8,879 nucleotides of DNA from Chloroflexia bacterium (lineage in GTDB: Bacteria; Chloroflexota; Chloroflexia; QHBQ01; JADMIH01). The notes beneath the pieces were generated by a model, which worked only from the letters and a program-made list of their open reading frames with translations, was not told where the DNA came from and did not search any database. This document shows, in pieces, positions 1 through 5,672 of the stretch. A program made the translations under genes and the position numbers. Each line of letters starts with the position of its first letter. Position 1 is the stretch's first letter. The stretch is taken from the NCBI GenBank assembly GCA_025927935.1, contig JAICKM010000253.1, forward strand, positions 1 through 8,879, in the 5' to 3' direction.

Positions 1-275
1 AATTGCTGTTCGATACCGACGTCCCGCTCAAGGCCGCCATTAACGAGGCCGTGGAACTGGGCAAACGGTTCGGCAGCGACAGTTCGAGCCGTTTTATCAA
101 CGGCGTGCTGGGCACGGTGGCCGCGCAAGCGGCCAACTATCGTGCCCAACAGGCCACCCGGCGCAAACGGACGGCGAGCGCTCCGCCCGATCCGGGCGTC
201 CAACCGACCCCCGAGCTGCGCGAGCTGCACGGCTGGTTGGACGAACCGGCGGAGGAACCGCCCGCCGGGGACTAA
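1..275 (+). CDS. nusB: Transcription antitermination factor NusB, C-terminal part (5' end outside window)
   Basis: This is the 3' end of a gene cut by the left edge; the first complete codon starts at base 3 and the stop TAA is at 273-275. The segment [18 protein letters not shown], followed by [14 protein letters not shown], matches the conserved last helices of NusB (E. coli has DVPYKVAINEAIELAKSFG and KFVNGVL). NusB binds boxA RNA with NusE/S10 and supports antitermination, mainly on rRNA operons, in the cytoplasm. After the NusB fold the protein continues for about 45 residues, rich in Ala, Arg, Pro and Glu, beyond where E. coli NusB stops; this tail looks disordered and its role is unknown. 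The acyl carrier protein start lies 47 bases downstream on the same strand with no obvious terminator between, so co-transcription is likely. The family call is secure; the full length cannot be judged. Confidence 0.9.
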   Translation, partial: LLFDTDVPLKAAINEAVELGKRFGSDSSSRFINGVLGTVAAQAANYRAQQATRRKRTASAPPDPGVQPTPELRELHGWLDEPAEEPPAGD

Positions 276-309
276 AGTCGGACGTGTGCCAGGTAGGAGT
301 TTTGGCGAA

Positions 310-318
310 AGGAGGTGA
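310..318 (+). promoter_or_regulatory. Strong ribosome binding site deciding the ACP start
   Basis: The sequence AGGAGGTGA is almost the full anti-Shine-Dalgarno complement. It lies 4 bases before the ATG at 323, or about 7 bases from its GGAGG core. It fixes the ACP start at 323 rather than the upstream in-frame codon at 284, which would place this site inside the coding region. Confidence 0.8.
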
Positions 319-322
319 AACT

Positions 323-763
323 ATGGCCCAGGCAACCGAGCATCTGCGCGAGGTGGCGACCCGTGATTATGGGGTTGACGCCGCGGAAGCGCAGACGATG
401 AGCGATGATCAACTGGCGCAGGCGGTCCTGCGCGGCATCGCGAGTCAGAAGTATGATGTGAACGCCGCCGATATGGAAGGCAAGGATACCCGCGGTCTCA
501 TCGAGGTGCTCCTCACCAATATGGTGGTGGATCTCCTGAAGGTAGACCCCGCGAAGGTGAATACTGAGGCGACGTTCTCCGATCTCGGCGCGGACTCGCT
601 GGATATGGTCGAACTGTTGATGAGCATCGAAGACACCTTCGAACCCTTCGGCGGTTTGAAGATCGCGGACGAGGATGCGAATATCAGCACGGTCGGTGAA
701 GCGGTTGATCGCATCAACGGCTACATCGAGACGTATCTGAAGCAGGACTCCGCTGCTGGTTAG
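323..763 (+). CDS. acpP: Acyl carrier protein with an N-terminal extension
   Basis: This encodes 146 residues. The C-terminal part, from about residue 66, is a standard acyl carrier protein: helix 1 with [10 protein letters not shown], then [20 protein letters not shown], where Ser92 of the DSL motif (codon 596-598) is the expected attachment point for 4'-phosphopantetheine, then acidic helices ending near residue 140. Such proteins carry growing acyl chains on a thioester for fatty acid synthesis in the cytoplasm. Ordinary AcpP has about 75-80 residues. Here some 65-70 extra residues precede the domain, with predicted helices ([15 protein letters not shown]) and no motif I recognise. The start is set by a very strong ribosome binding site. 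The gene follows nusB closely and ends before a strong hairpin. No fatty acid synthase genes are visible nearby, so it could instead serve a special pathway. The domain is certain; housekeeping AcpP versus a special carrier is not. Confidence 0.88.
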   Translation: MAQATEHLREVATRDYGVDAAEAQTMSDDQLAQAVLRGIASQKYDVNAADMEGKDTRGLIEVLLTNMVVDLLKVDPAKVNTEATFSDLGADSLDMVELLMSIEDTFEPFGGLKIADEDANISTVGEAVDRINGYIETYLKQDSAAG

Positions 764-773
764 GTGGCAGTTG

Positions 774-820
774 CAGGGGAGTGCGATCGGCGTGCGCCGG
801 CCGCGCTCCCCTGATTTCTT
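774..820 (+). terminator. Probable intrinsic terminator between ACP and tatC
   Basis: Bases 774-785 (CAGGGGAGTGCG) pair with 802-813 (CGCGCTCCCCTG) over 12 pairs, with one G-U. A second, inner stem of 4 pairs (788-791 with 796-799) closes a 4-base loop. The tail ATTTCTT at 814-820 is a short T-rich run, weaker than a classic U-tract. The hairpin starts 11 bases after the ACP stop, which suits a terminator. Its tail touches the tatC ATG at 821, so it also fills the place where a ribosome binding site would be. Confidence 0.6.
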
Positions 821-1573
821 ATGACGACACCCCGCTTTACCCGCCGGCGCGGTCCCCGCCCGGCGCCCGACGCCGAACAGCGCATGGCGCTGGTCGAGCA
901 TCTGCGCGAGTTGCGCGACCGGCTTATTCGGGTCGTGCTTAGCGTGATCCTCACCACGTCCCTCAGCTTCCTCTTCATCAATCAGTTGATGCAGCTTTTC
1001 CTCAACCTGCTGCCCAAGCAACCGAACATCCACGTGCAGGTCTTCGAGCCGGCGGAGGCGTTCACGTCGTACTTCAAGGTCGCGCTGACCTTCGGCATCG
1101 TGCTGGCGATGCCGCTCATCGTCTACCAGGTCTTCCGTTTTCTGGCCCCCGGCCTCACCGGCAAGGAACGGCGCTGGCTGCTGCTCAGCCTGCCGATGAT
1201 TACCGTGTTCTTTCTGGCCGGGGTGGTCTTCTGTTACACGCTCGTCTTGCCCAGCGCGCTCAACTTTCTGCTCAACTTCGGCAGCCCGCAGATCGAGCAG
1301 AACCAGCGGCTGAGCAGCTTTATCGGCTTTGTGACCAACTTTATGCTGGCCGTCGGCATCACCTTTGAGCTACCCCCGGTGATGTTCCTGCTGGCGAAGC
1401 TAGGAGTGGTCAGCGCAAAACGCATGAGCCGGGTGCGCCGGTTCGTCGTCGTCATCGCCTTCATCGTGGCCGCCATCATCACGCCCACGCCGGACCCCGT
1501 CAACCAGACGATTGTCGCGCTGCCCATTTACCTGCTCTATGAGCTAGGCTTGCTCTTCGCGCGCCTGGCGTAA
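821..1573 (+). CDS. tatC: Sec-independent (twin-arginine) translocase subunit TatC
   Basis: This is a 250-residue integral membrane protein, the signal-binding core of the Tat system that exports folded proteins. The family signature LVEHLRELRDRL is at residues 24-35, followed by six membrane segments near residues 35-55, 85-107, 119-142, 168-193, 206-222 and 229-246. Residues matching important E. coli TatC positions are present: Phe107 and Glu116 in YQVFRFLAPGLTGKERR (E. coli F94 and E103, twin-arginine recognition), Glu183 in GITFELPP (E170), and Asp225 in TPTPDP (D211). The start is uncertain. ATG 821 gives a 22-residue Arg/Pro-rich lead but has no ribosome binding site and abuts a hairpin; ATG 884 begins exactly at the conserved MALVEHL but also lacks one. 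Codon use between the two looks coding, so I keep 821. No tatA or tatB lies next to it. Confidence 0.93.
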   Translation: MTTPRFTRRRGPRPAPDAEQRMALVEHLRELRDRLIRVVLSVILTTSLSFLFINQLMQLFLNLLPKQPNIHVQVFEPAEAFTSYFKVALTFGIVLAMPLIVYQVFRFLAPGLTGKERRWLLLSLPMITVFFLAGVVFCYTLVLPSALNFLLNFGSPQIEQNQRLSSFIGFVTNFMLAVGITFELPPVMFLLAKLGVVSAKRMSRVRRFVVVIAFIVAAIITPTPDPVNQTIVALPIYLLYELGLLFARLA

Positions 1574-1612
1574 GGCACGGGCCGCGGTCTGTGCCCGCAC
1601 CGAGGAACCCCC

Positions 1613-1810
1613 ATGAACGCAGCGATCCGCATTGCGGCGATTTTGCTCATCCTCATCGGCCTGGTCTGGACCGGCCAGGGCTTCGGCTTCATCCAGGGTA
1701 GCTTTATGACCGGCTCCATGTTCTGGGCCATTGTCGGGCTGATCTGCCTGGTGGCGGGCGCGGCGCTGGCCTATCAGGGCTTTTTCCGCCCCGGTCGCCC
1801 CCGCGCCTGA
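1613..1810 (+). CDS. Small two-helix membrane protein of unknown function
   Basis: This encodes 65 residues with two hydrophobic segments, about residues 4-22 and 37-55, joined by a Gly-rich loop (TGQGFGFIQGSFMTG), and a short basic tail FFRPGRPRA. Similar small membrane proteins with a WxGQG...GSFMTG-like loop are, as I recall, common in Chloroflexota and Actinobacteria and are annotated only as hypothetical. An AGGA at 1603-1606 sits 6 bases before the ATG. It starts 39 bases after tatC on the same strand, so it is probably co-transcribed. It is not TatA: TatA has one helix followed by an amphipathic helix, and that pattern is absent. A role in membrane organisation or export would be a guess. 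Confidence 0.75.
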   Translation: MNAAIRIAAILLILIGLVWTGQGFGFIQGSFMTGSMFWAIVGLICLVAGAALAYQGFFRPGRPRA

Positions 1811-1853
1811 CGCGGCGCATGCAGGCCGCCCCGCTACCCGGAACGCTTGAACC

Positions 1854-1881
1854 CTGACGGCTGACGGCTGGCGGCCGGCGG
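1854..1881. repeat. Four tandem 7-bp units between convergent genes
   Basis: The units read CTGACGG, CTGACGG, CTGGCGG and CCGGCGG, head to tail, in the 80-base gap between the convergent 65-residue membrane protein gene and the CopCD gene. Going left to right, the third unit differs from the first two by one base and the fourth by two. Such short tandem repeats arise by slippage. No coding or clear terminator role is visible. Confidence 0.7.
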
Positions 1882-1890
1882 CTACCCGTC

Positions 1891-4305
1891 TCACGGCGCC
1901 GGGGTGATATTCGGCGTCGGGTAGGGGGTCAGGTCGTAGGGCGACTTGTCCAGGTCCAGGTCCACCTCCGCGGCCAGCGTATCATGGCCGGCCCGCGCGA
2001 TGGTCAGATCCACAGCCCAGCCGCCGCTCATCGGCATCAACAGGTGGCCCGTATAGGTGCCGCTCGCGTTCGCCAGTGGGGTCAACTCGGTCACATGGCC
2101 GTGGGTCGGCATGATGCCCTGCATCGTCACCGTGGCATCGGTGATCGGCTGGTCGTTGTTGTCGGTCAGATGGAACACGAAGTCCACCGGGCCGGACACG
2201 GGTGGGTTGGGCTGCGTCTCCACGTCCACGTTCACGAAATCGCTGGGCCGCCCGGTCAGTGCCGTGCCGGTCACCTGGTAGCGGAAAGCGGCTTTCAGGT
2301 CCTTGGGCTGATTATACCGGCGCACGACGACCACGATCTGCCAGTTGCCGTCGAGCGCCAGGTACGGGCCTTCGGGCACGGCAAAGCGCCCGCCGCCCGC
2401 ATCCTTGGCGACCTCGCTGGAGCTGGTGTTGTCGTCGAGTTGCGTCACCGTCAGCTTGACGCTCAGCACGCAGTCGGCATCCGGCGCCGGGGTGGGCGCG
2501 CAGGCAGTGATCGCGCCGTGGGTGTCTTGCAGCGTCACGCTCAGGTTGTCCACGAAACTATGCTCGGTCGTCAGCGCGAGATCTACGCCTTGCACGGTCT
2601 GGCTCAGCGTCAGCGTCGTGCTGACCGGTTCCGCAGGGCTAGGCGCGGTCGTCGGGATGGCGCCCGCGCCCGCGCCTGCCCCGGCCCCGGCGCCCGCCCC
2701 GGCGCCTGCCCCGGCGCCGGTCCCAGGGGCAACGGCGACAGCGGTGGCGGTTGCCGGTCCCGCGGCTGCCGCCGGCGCGATCCGCGCCAGCGCCGCCGGG
2801 TCGGTCGCCGGGGCCGACAGCGTCAGCAGCGCGGCGAAGACCAGCACCACGCTCACCAGCAGGGCTTCGGCGCGAATCGAGCGTTGGAACCCGCCCGCCA
2901 GGCGGCCCAGAGCCGGACCCAGGGCGCCGCGCAGCCGCGCCAGCCCCGGCCCCACCCGGCGCAGGTTGTAGGCCGCCGGGATCAGCAACACGCCCAGCAG
3001 CGCCACTTTCGCCAGCACGTCGCGGCCATAATCGGTGTTCAGCGTACTCGCCACGCTGGGTTCGGCGGCCAGGTAGAGCAGCGTGCCGCTGAGGGCCACC
3101 AGCGGCACGCTGATTAGCCCGACCAGGCTGAAGCGCGTGATGCTGTCGCGCAGCACGGTGGCCCGGCTTTCGGGCGCCAGCCCCCGCAGCGCCGGCAAGA
3201 GAATCCCGGCAAACGAGAAGATCCCGCCGATCCAGACCGCGGTGATCAGCAGGTGAACGACGTTGGCCGCGGGCGCGATGGCCTGGAGCCAGCCGGCCCC
3301 CGGCGTTTCGCTTAGCGCCGTGGCGTGGGCGCTGCCTGTCGCGGCCACGAAATACATGACCCCCAGCGCGACCACCAGGCCCCAGACCACCCGGCTCAGG
3401 CGGCCGGTCGCCAGCGCGACCACCAGCAGGGCGAAGATAGTCAGCGCCGCCAGCGCCCTGAGTTCCAGCGATAACCCGAAGCTGGTGCCCAGCACATTGC
3501 TCAGGACATTGTGCCGGGCCAGCACGGCGAAGACATCGCTCTCGGTGATACGCGTCGCCTGGAGCAACAACTCGCCGCCCAGGGCCATCAGCAGCAGCCA
3601 GCCGCCCACCAGCGCCACCACGACCAGGCGCAGGTCGAGGCGGCTCAGCAGCGCCGCGCGGGACTCCCGCACATGGGCCAGCCCGGCAGGCACGACGAGC
3701 AGCCGAAAGACGGCCGCGCCGATAAGGAGTGCCGGGAGCAGACTGGTGAGCCAGCGCACGAGCACATCGGGCGGCCCCGGCGGCGTGAATTCGCTCACGT
3801 TCGCCCCGGCGTCGGTGTTGTCGTCGGGCGGCAGAGCCACCGTGGGCTGAGGCGTCGCCGCCGGACCTACCCCACCCGTGGCCCCACCGGCCGCCGGGGT
3901 GGGCGTGCCGCCGGGCGGAGGCGGGCCGCCCTGCACCGTGAAGGCGAAGCTGCCCCGCGTCAGGTGGCCGTCGATCACCGAGACGACCTTCCACTGCACG
4001 ATATAGACGCCGGACGGCAAGTTGGGTTGCAGGGCGACCGTGACCAGCCCCTTCTGCGCGTCGATCACCGGCGGCTGCGCCGACTCGTAGTGCCGCCGCG
4101 CCCGGTCGATGACCGCGAAGCTGCTGAAATCGGGCGCGACGCCCTCGCTGAAGGTCATCTGCACGGTGGCCGGGGGACTCGCCAGTTGGGCGCCCGACGC
4201 CGGGGTGGAACTGAGCAGGACGGAATGGGCCAGGGCGCCGCTCCCCAATAGCAGCCACAGGCATGCTGCCGCCAGTCCGGCGATCAGAAATCTACGCGTA
4301 CGCAT
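1891..4305 (-). CDS. CopC-CopD fusion with C-terminal YtkA/FixH-like domain (copper handling)
   Basis: This encodes 804 residues. Residues 1-26 are a signal peptide ending at ALA, so mature CopC begins with His27, the usual N-terminal copper ligand. The CopC domain (27-125) ends with IDGHLTRGSFAFTV, where Asp113 and His114 complete the typical Cu(II) site. A Pro/Gly-rich linker leads to the CopD membrane region (about 180-500, roughly eight helices) with SAH327 and H351LLITAVWIGG. Ten Gly-Ala pairs follow (530-549), then an outside region with Cys602 and Cys612, which could form a disulphide. The last part (about 705-785) resembles FixH/YtkA domains, with MPTHGH at 732-737 and HLLMPMSGGW at 754-763. 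A GGAAGG site at 4315-4320 supports the start. CopC/CopD proteins bind copper outside the membrane and help move it inward or resist it. Location and metal class are well supported; import versus resistance is not decided by sequence. Confidence 0.88.
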   Translation of the reverse strand: MRTRRFLIAGLAAACLWLLLGSGALAHSVLLSSTPASGAQLASPPATVQMTFSEGVAPDFSSFAVIDRARRHYESAQPPVIDAQKGLVTVALQPNLPSGVYIVQWKVVSVIDGHLTRGSFAFTVQGGPPPPGGTPTPAAGGATGGVGPAATPQPTVALPPDDNTDAGANVSEFTPPGPPDVLVRWLTSLLPALLIGAAVFRLLVVPAGLAHVRESRAALLSRLDLRLVVVALVGGWLLLMALGGELLLQATRITESDVFAVLARHNVLSNVLGTSFGLSLELRALAALTIFALLVVALATGRLSRVVWGLVVALGVMYFVAATGSAHATALSETPGAGWLQAIAPAANVVHLLITAVWIGGIFSFAGILLPALRGLAPESRATVLRDSITRFSLVGLISVPLVALSGTLLYLAAEPSVASTLNTDYGRDVLAKVALLGVLLIPAAYNLRRVGPGLARLRGALGPALGRLAGGFQRSIRAEALLVSVVLVFAALLTLSAPATDPAALARIAPAAAAGPATATAVAVAPGTGAGAGAGAGAGAGAGAGAGAIPTTAPSPAEPVSTTLTLSQTVQGVDLALTTEHSFVDNLSVTLQDTHGAITACAPTPAPDADCVLSVKLTVTQLDDNTSSSEVAKDAGGGRFAVPEGPYLALDGNWQIVVVVRRYNQPKDLKAAFRYQVTGTALTGRPSDFVNVDVETQPNPPVSGPVDFVFHLTDNNDQPITDATVTMQGIMPTHGHVTELTPLANASGTYTGHLLMPMSGGWAVDLTIARAGHDTLAAEVDLDLDKSPYDLTPYPTPNITPAP
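2659..2718 (-). repeat. Ten Gly-Ala codon pairs inside the CopCD gene
   Basis: Sixty bases encode GA repeated ten times (residues 530-549), between the membrane region and the C-terminal outside domain. On the DNA the units are near-copies of GGCGCC/GGCGCG-type hexamers with scattered third-base changes. The repeat acts as a flexible spacer in the protein and is a likely place for length variation by slippage. Confidence 0.8.
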
Positions 4306-4326
4306 GTGCGGGAACCTTCCAGGGGA

Positions 4327-4348
4327 CGCGGACCCGGCCCGGTCCGCG
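4327..4348 (-). other. Hairpin in the leader of the CopCD gene
   Basis: Bases 4327-4334 (CGCGGACC) pair perfectly with 4341-4348 over 8 base pairs around a 6-base loop. It lies just upstream of the GGAAGG ribosome binding site of the CopCD gene. There is no T-run beside it, so it is more likely a leader structure than a terminator; no function is shown. Confidence 0.5.
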
Positions 4349-4358
4349 CCCCGGCATC

Positions 4359-4395
4359 CCGCTCCCGGCCCAGGGGTAGCTCGGGCCGGGAGCGG
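4359..4395 (-). terminator. Long perfect hairpin after the LPXTG CopC gene
   Basis: Thirteen perfect G/C-rich base pairs (4359-4371 with 4383-4395) enclose an 11-base loop, starting 15 bases past the stop of the CopC-like gene. Position and strength suit a terminator or mRNA-stabilising structure between the two copper genes, but no T-run follows on either strand. It could therefore be partial (attenuation) or act only on RNA stability. Confidence 0.5.
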
Positions 4396-4410
4396 TTAAG
4401 CGATGTGAGC

Positions 4411-4974
4411 CTAGCGTTGCGCGGCGCGGCGCAGCCCCAGCCCGCCGAGCAGGATGAGGGCCGCCAGCAATCCGGCGCCCGGCAGCCAGCCGGCCGGTTC
4501 GCCGGTGGTGGGCAGCGTGGGGCCGCTCCCGCCGGTCGTCGCCGGGCCGCTGTCCGTGGACGCGCCGCCTGTCACCGTGAAGGTGAAGGTGCCGTCGGCC
4601 TGGCCGTTATCGTCCTCGGTCAGCGTGTGCCACTTGACCGTGTAGATGCCCGCGCCCAGGCCGGGCTTGAGGATCACGCTGGCCTTGGTGCGGTCGTTCA
4701 CATTCACCTGCCCGTCGCCGTTGTCGGCCTGCACTTGCGGGCTGGCGGCGTCCTTTTGGTAGAAGACCTGGAGGGTGCTCTTGGTCAGCGAGGTCTCCTC
4801 GCCGTAGGTGACGTTCACCGTGGTGGGCTGGCTCGACAGCGTGGCGCCGGCGCTGGGATTGGAGCTGACAAGCCGGGCATGTGCGCCGGCCGGCGCGGCA
4901 AACACGGCGCTCAGGAGCAGGACCGCGGCGCAGGTCATTAGAACACGCATGGGTACGCGAAGAAATCGGTGCAT
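4411..4974 (-). CDS. CopC-like surface protein with LPXTG sortase signal
   Basis: This encodes 187 residues. A signal peptide (about 1-31, ending PAGA) is followed by a CopC-type beta domain (32-135) that starts HARLVSSNPSAGATL and ends DGTFTFTV. Residues 154-158 are LPTTG, followed by a hydrophobic stretch (163-181) and the basic end RRAAQR. This is the classic cell-wall sorting signal, in which sortase cleaves between Thr and Gly and joins the protein to the envelope. His32 is kept as the first copper ligand, but the usual DGH reads DDNGQ here (121-125), so the second His is replaced. Copper binding may be weak, altered or lost. An AAGGGG site about 10 bases upstream supports the start. It lies between a membrane-anchored protein and the CopCD fusion, all on the minus strand. 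Fold and anchor are well supported; no sortase gene is in view. Confidence 0.85.
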   Translation of the reverse strand: MHRFLRVPMRVLMTCAAVLLLSAVFAAPAGAHARLVSSNPSAGATLSSQPTTVNVTYGEETSLTKSTLQVFYQKDAASPQVQADNGDGQVNVNDRTKASVILKPGLGAGIYTVKWHTLTEDDNGQADGTFTFTVTGGASTDSGPATTGGSGPTLPTTGEPAGWLPGAGLLAALILLGGLGLRRAAQR

Positions 4975-5006
4975 GGCTACGTTTCCCCTTCGATTCTGGG
5001 TAGCGA

Positions 5007-5018
5007 CTATTGTAATAG
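5007..5018 (-). promoter_or_regulatory. AT-rich dyad with possible -10 element before the CopC gene
   Basis: CTATTGTAATAG is an inverted repeat (5-base arms around 2 bases) inside a short AT-rich patch of a GC-rich region. On the minus strand it contains TACAAT (5009-5014), one base from the consensus -10, 34 bases before the CopC start. No good -35 is seen at 16-18 bases. It may be a weak internal promoter, an operator, or chance. Confidence 0.35.
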
Positions 5019-5021
5019 AAC

Positions 5022-5498
5022 TCAGATGATTGCGTATGGGAAAACAGCCAGGCGGCGCGGGGGGCGCTCCGGAGGGGCGGGATCATACTGTGAGGCGGGG
5101 GCGGGCACGTGGAAGCTCGCCGGCCGGGGCCGGTCGGGCGCGGGCATGGGCGCCGCGGGCGGCACCGTGGCAGCTAGCTGGGGATTCTGTTCGAGCGCGC
5201 CGGTCTGCCGCCCCAGATTGGCGGCGGCAGTGGTCGCAGGCAGCGGGGCTTCGCCACCGTAGCCGACAGTGACATCACCTTCGTCGGTCACGCTGACCGA
5301 CTGCCCGGTCGCCAGCGCCATCTCGATCAGTTGGTCGTCGGTCAGGGTTTCAGCGGCGGGCGCGGTGTGCGGGCGCGGGAAGAGCAGCAGATACGGCCCG
5401 TTGCGCGTCTGGCCGGGCACAAACTGGCACAGGCAGACCAACGGCAGCAGCCAGAGACAAAAAACCAGGCCGGCAACCCCGGCCACGCGCACGCTCAT
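5022..5498 (-). CDS. Membrane-anchored proline-rich protein of unknown function
   Basis: This encodes 158 residues from ATG 5498. The N-terminus has one hydrophobic segment (about residues 5-24, GVAGLVFCLWLLPLVCLC), probably an uncleaved signal anchor. The Cys residues do not fit a lipobox, because the residue before the nearest candidate is Val. The middle has a structured-looking part, LTDDQLIEMALATGQSVSV followed by TDEGDVTVGYGG (residues 53-83). The rest is rich in Pro and Ala and ends in a basic patch PPRRLAVFPYAII. I do not recognise a family. An upstream in-frame ATG at 5507 overlaps a consensus -10 box, so 5498 is the better start; there is no ribosome binding site and translation may be leaderless. 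The CopC-like gene starts 47 bases downstream on the same strand, so it may belong to the copper cluster, but this is only context. Confidence 0.65.
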   Translation of the reverse strand: MSVRVAGVAGLVFCLWLLPLVCLCQFVPGQTRNGPYLLLFPRPHTAPAAETLTDDQLIEMALATGQSVSVTDEGDVTVGYGGEAPLPATTAAANLGRQTGALEQNPQLAATVPPAAPMPAPDRPRPASFHVPAPASQYDPAPPERPPRRLAVFPYAII

Positions 5499-5505
5499 GG
5501 GGACC

Positions 5506-5534
5506 ATTATACATCCCCGGCGTGCGGTGGTCCA
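5506..5534 (-). promoter_or_regulatory. Promoter for the 158-residue protein (and possibly the copper cluster)
   Basis: Read on the minus strand, TGGACC (5529-5534, four of six -35 consensus bases) is followed by a 17-base spacer and a perfect TATAAT (5506-5511). Seven bases then lead directly to ATG 5498, so transcription is expected to begin at or next to the start codon. The -10 is flanked by the arms GGGGA (5499-5503) and TCCCC (5514-5518), a short dyad that could be a repressor site or chance. Confidence 0.65.
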
Positions 5535-5579
5535 TTAACGTTGCGTAAGAAGTGCGCTATGCTAAGCGCTGCTATGAGT

Positions 5580-5654
5580 TGTCATGCTGAACGCAGTGAA
5601 GCATCGCGTCTCCGTGGCGGCGAGACGAGACTCTTCGTTGCGCTCAGAGTGACA
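5580..5654. repeat. Palindromic intergenic repeat (TGTCATGCTGA...TCAGAGTGACA)
   Basis: Two 26-base arms, 5580-5605 and 5629-5654, are inverted copies matching at 18 of 26 positions. Between them, CGTCTC (5607-5612) and GAGACG (5622-5627) form a further perfect inner stem. Arms of the type TGTCATxCTGAxCGCAxxGAAG at both ends resemble a widespread dispersed intergenic repeat that I recall from Chloroflexota and other phyla, often found in many copies per genome. It lies just past the stop of the minus-strand glycosylase gene, so its folded RNA could also end or protect that transcript. No transposase is nearby. Confidence 0.7.
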
Positions 5655-5672
5655 AGAACGACGAGAACCGGG

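Noticed and set aside
272..1033. 253-residue minus-strand open frame over the ACP and tatC starts
   Set aside because: It crosses two well-identified plus-strand genes and the hairpin between them, and has no family resemblance.
1613..1810. Small gene after tatC as tatA or tatB
   Set aside because: The product has two hydrophobic helices and no amphipathic helix after the first, unlike TatA or TatB.
1824..1876. GGCCGCC/GGCGGCC inverted repeat as a convergent terminator
   Set aside because: Only 7 pairs with a 39-base loop and no T-run on either side; chance is likely in such GC-rich sequence.
1984..3117. 377-residue plus-strand open frame
   Set aside because: It is antisense to the CopCD gene and low-complexity; it includes the Gly-Ala repeat read backwards.
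2639..4264. 541-residue minus-strand open frame in another phase
   Set aside because: It overlaps the CopC-CopD gene on the same strand. It is Arg/Gly/Ala-rich without membrane segments or domains, whereas the 804-residue frame has a signal peptide, CopC motifs and membrane helices.
5580..5654. CRISPR or an insertion sequence
   Set aside because: There is one pair of inverted arms only, no spaced direct repeats, and no transposase frame inside or beside it.
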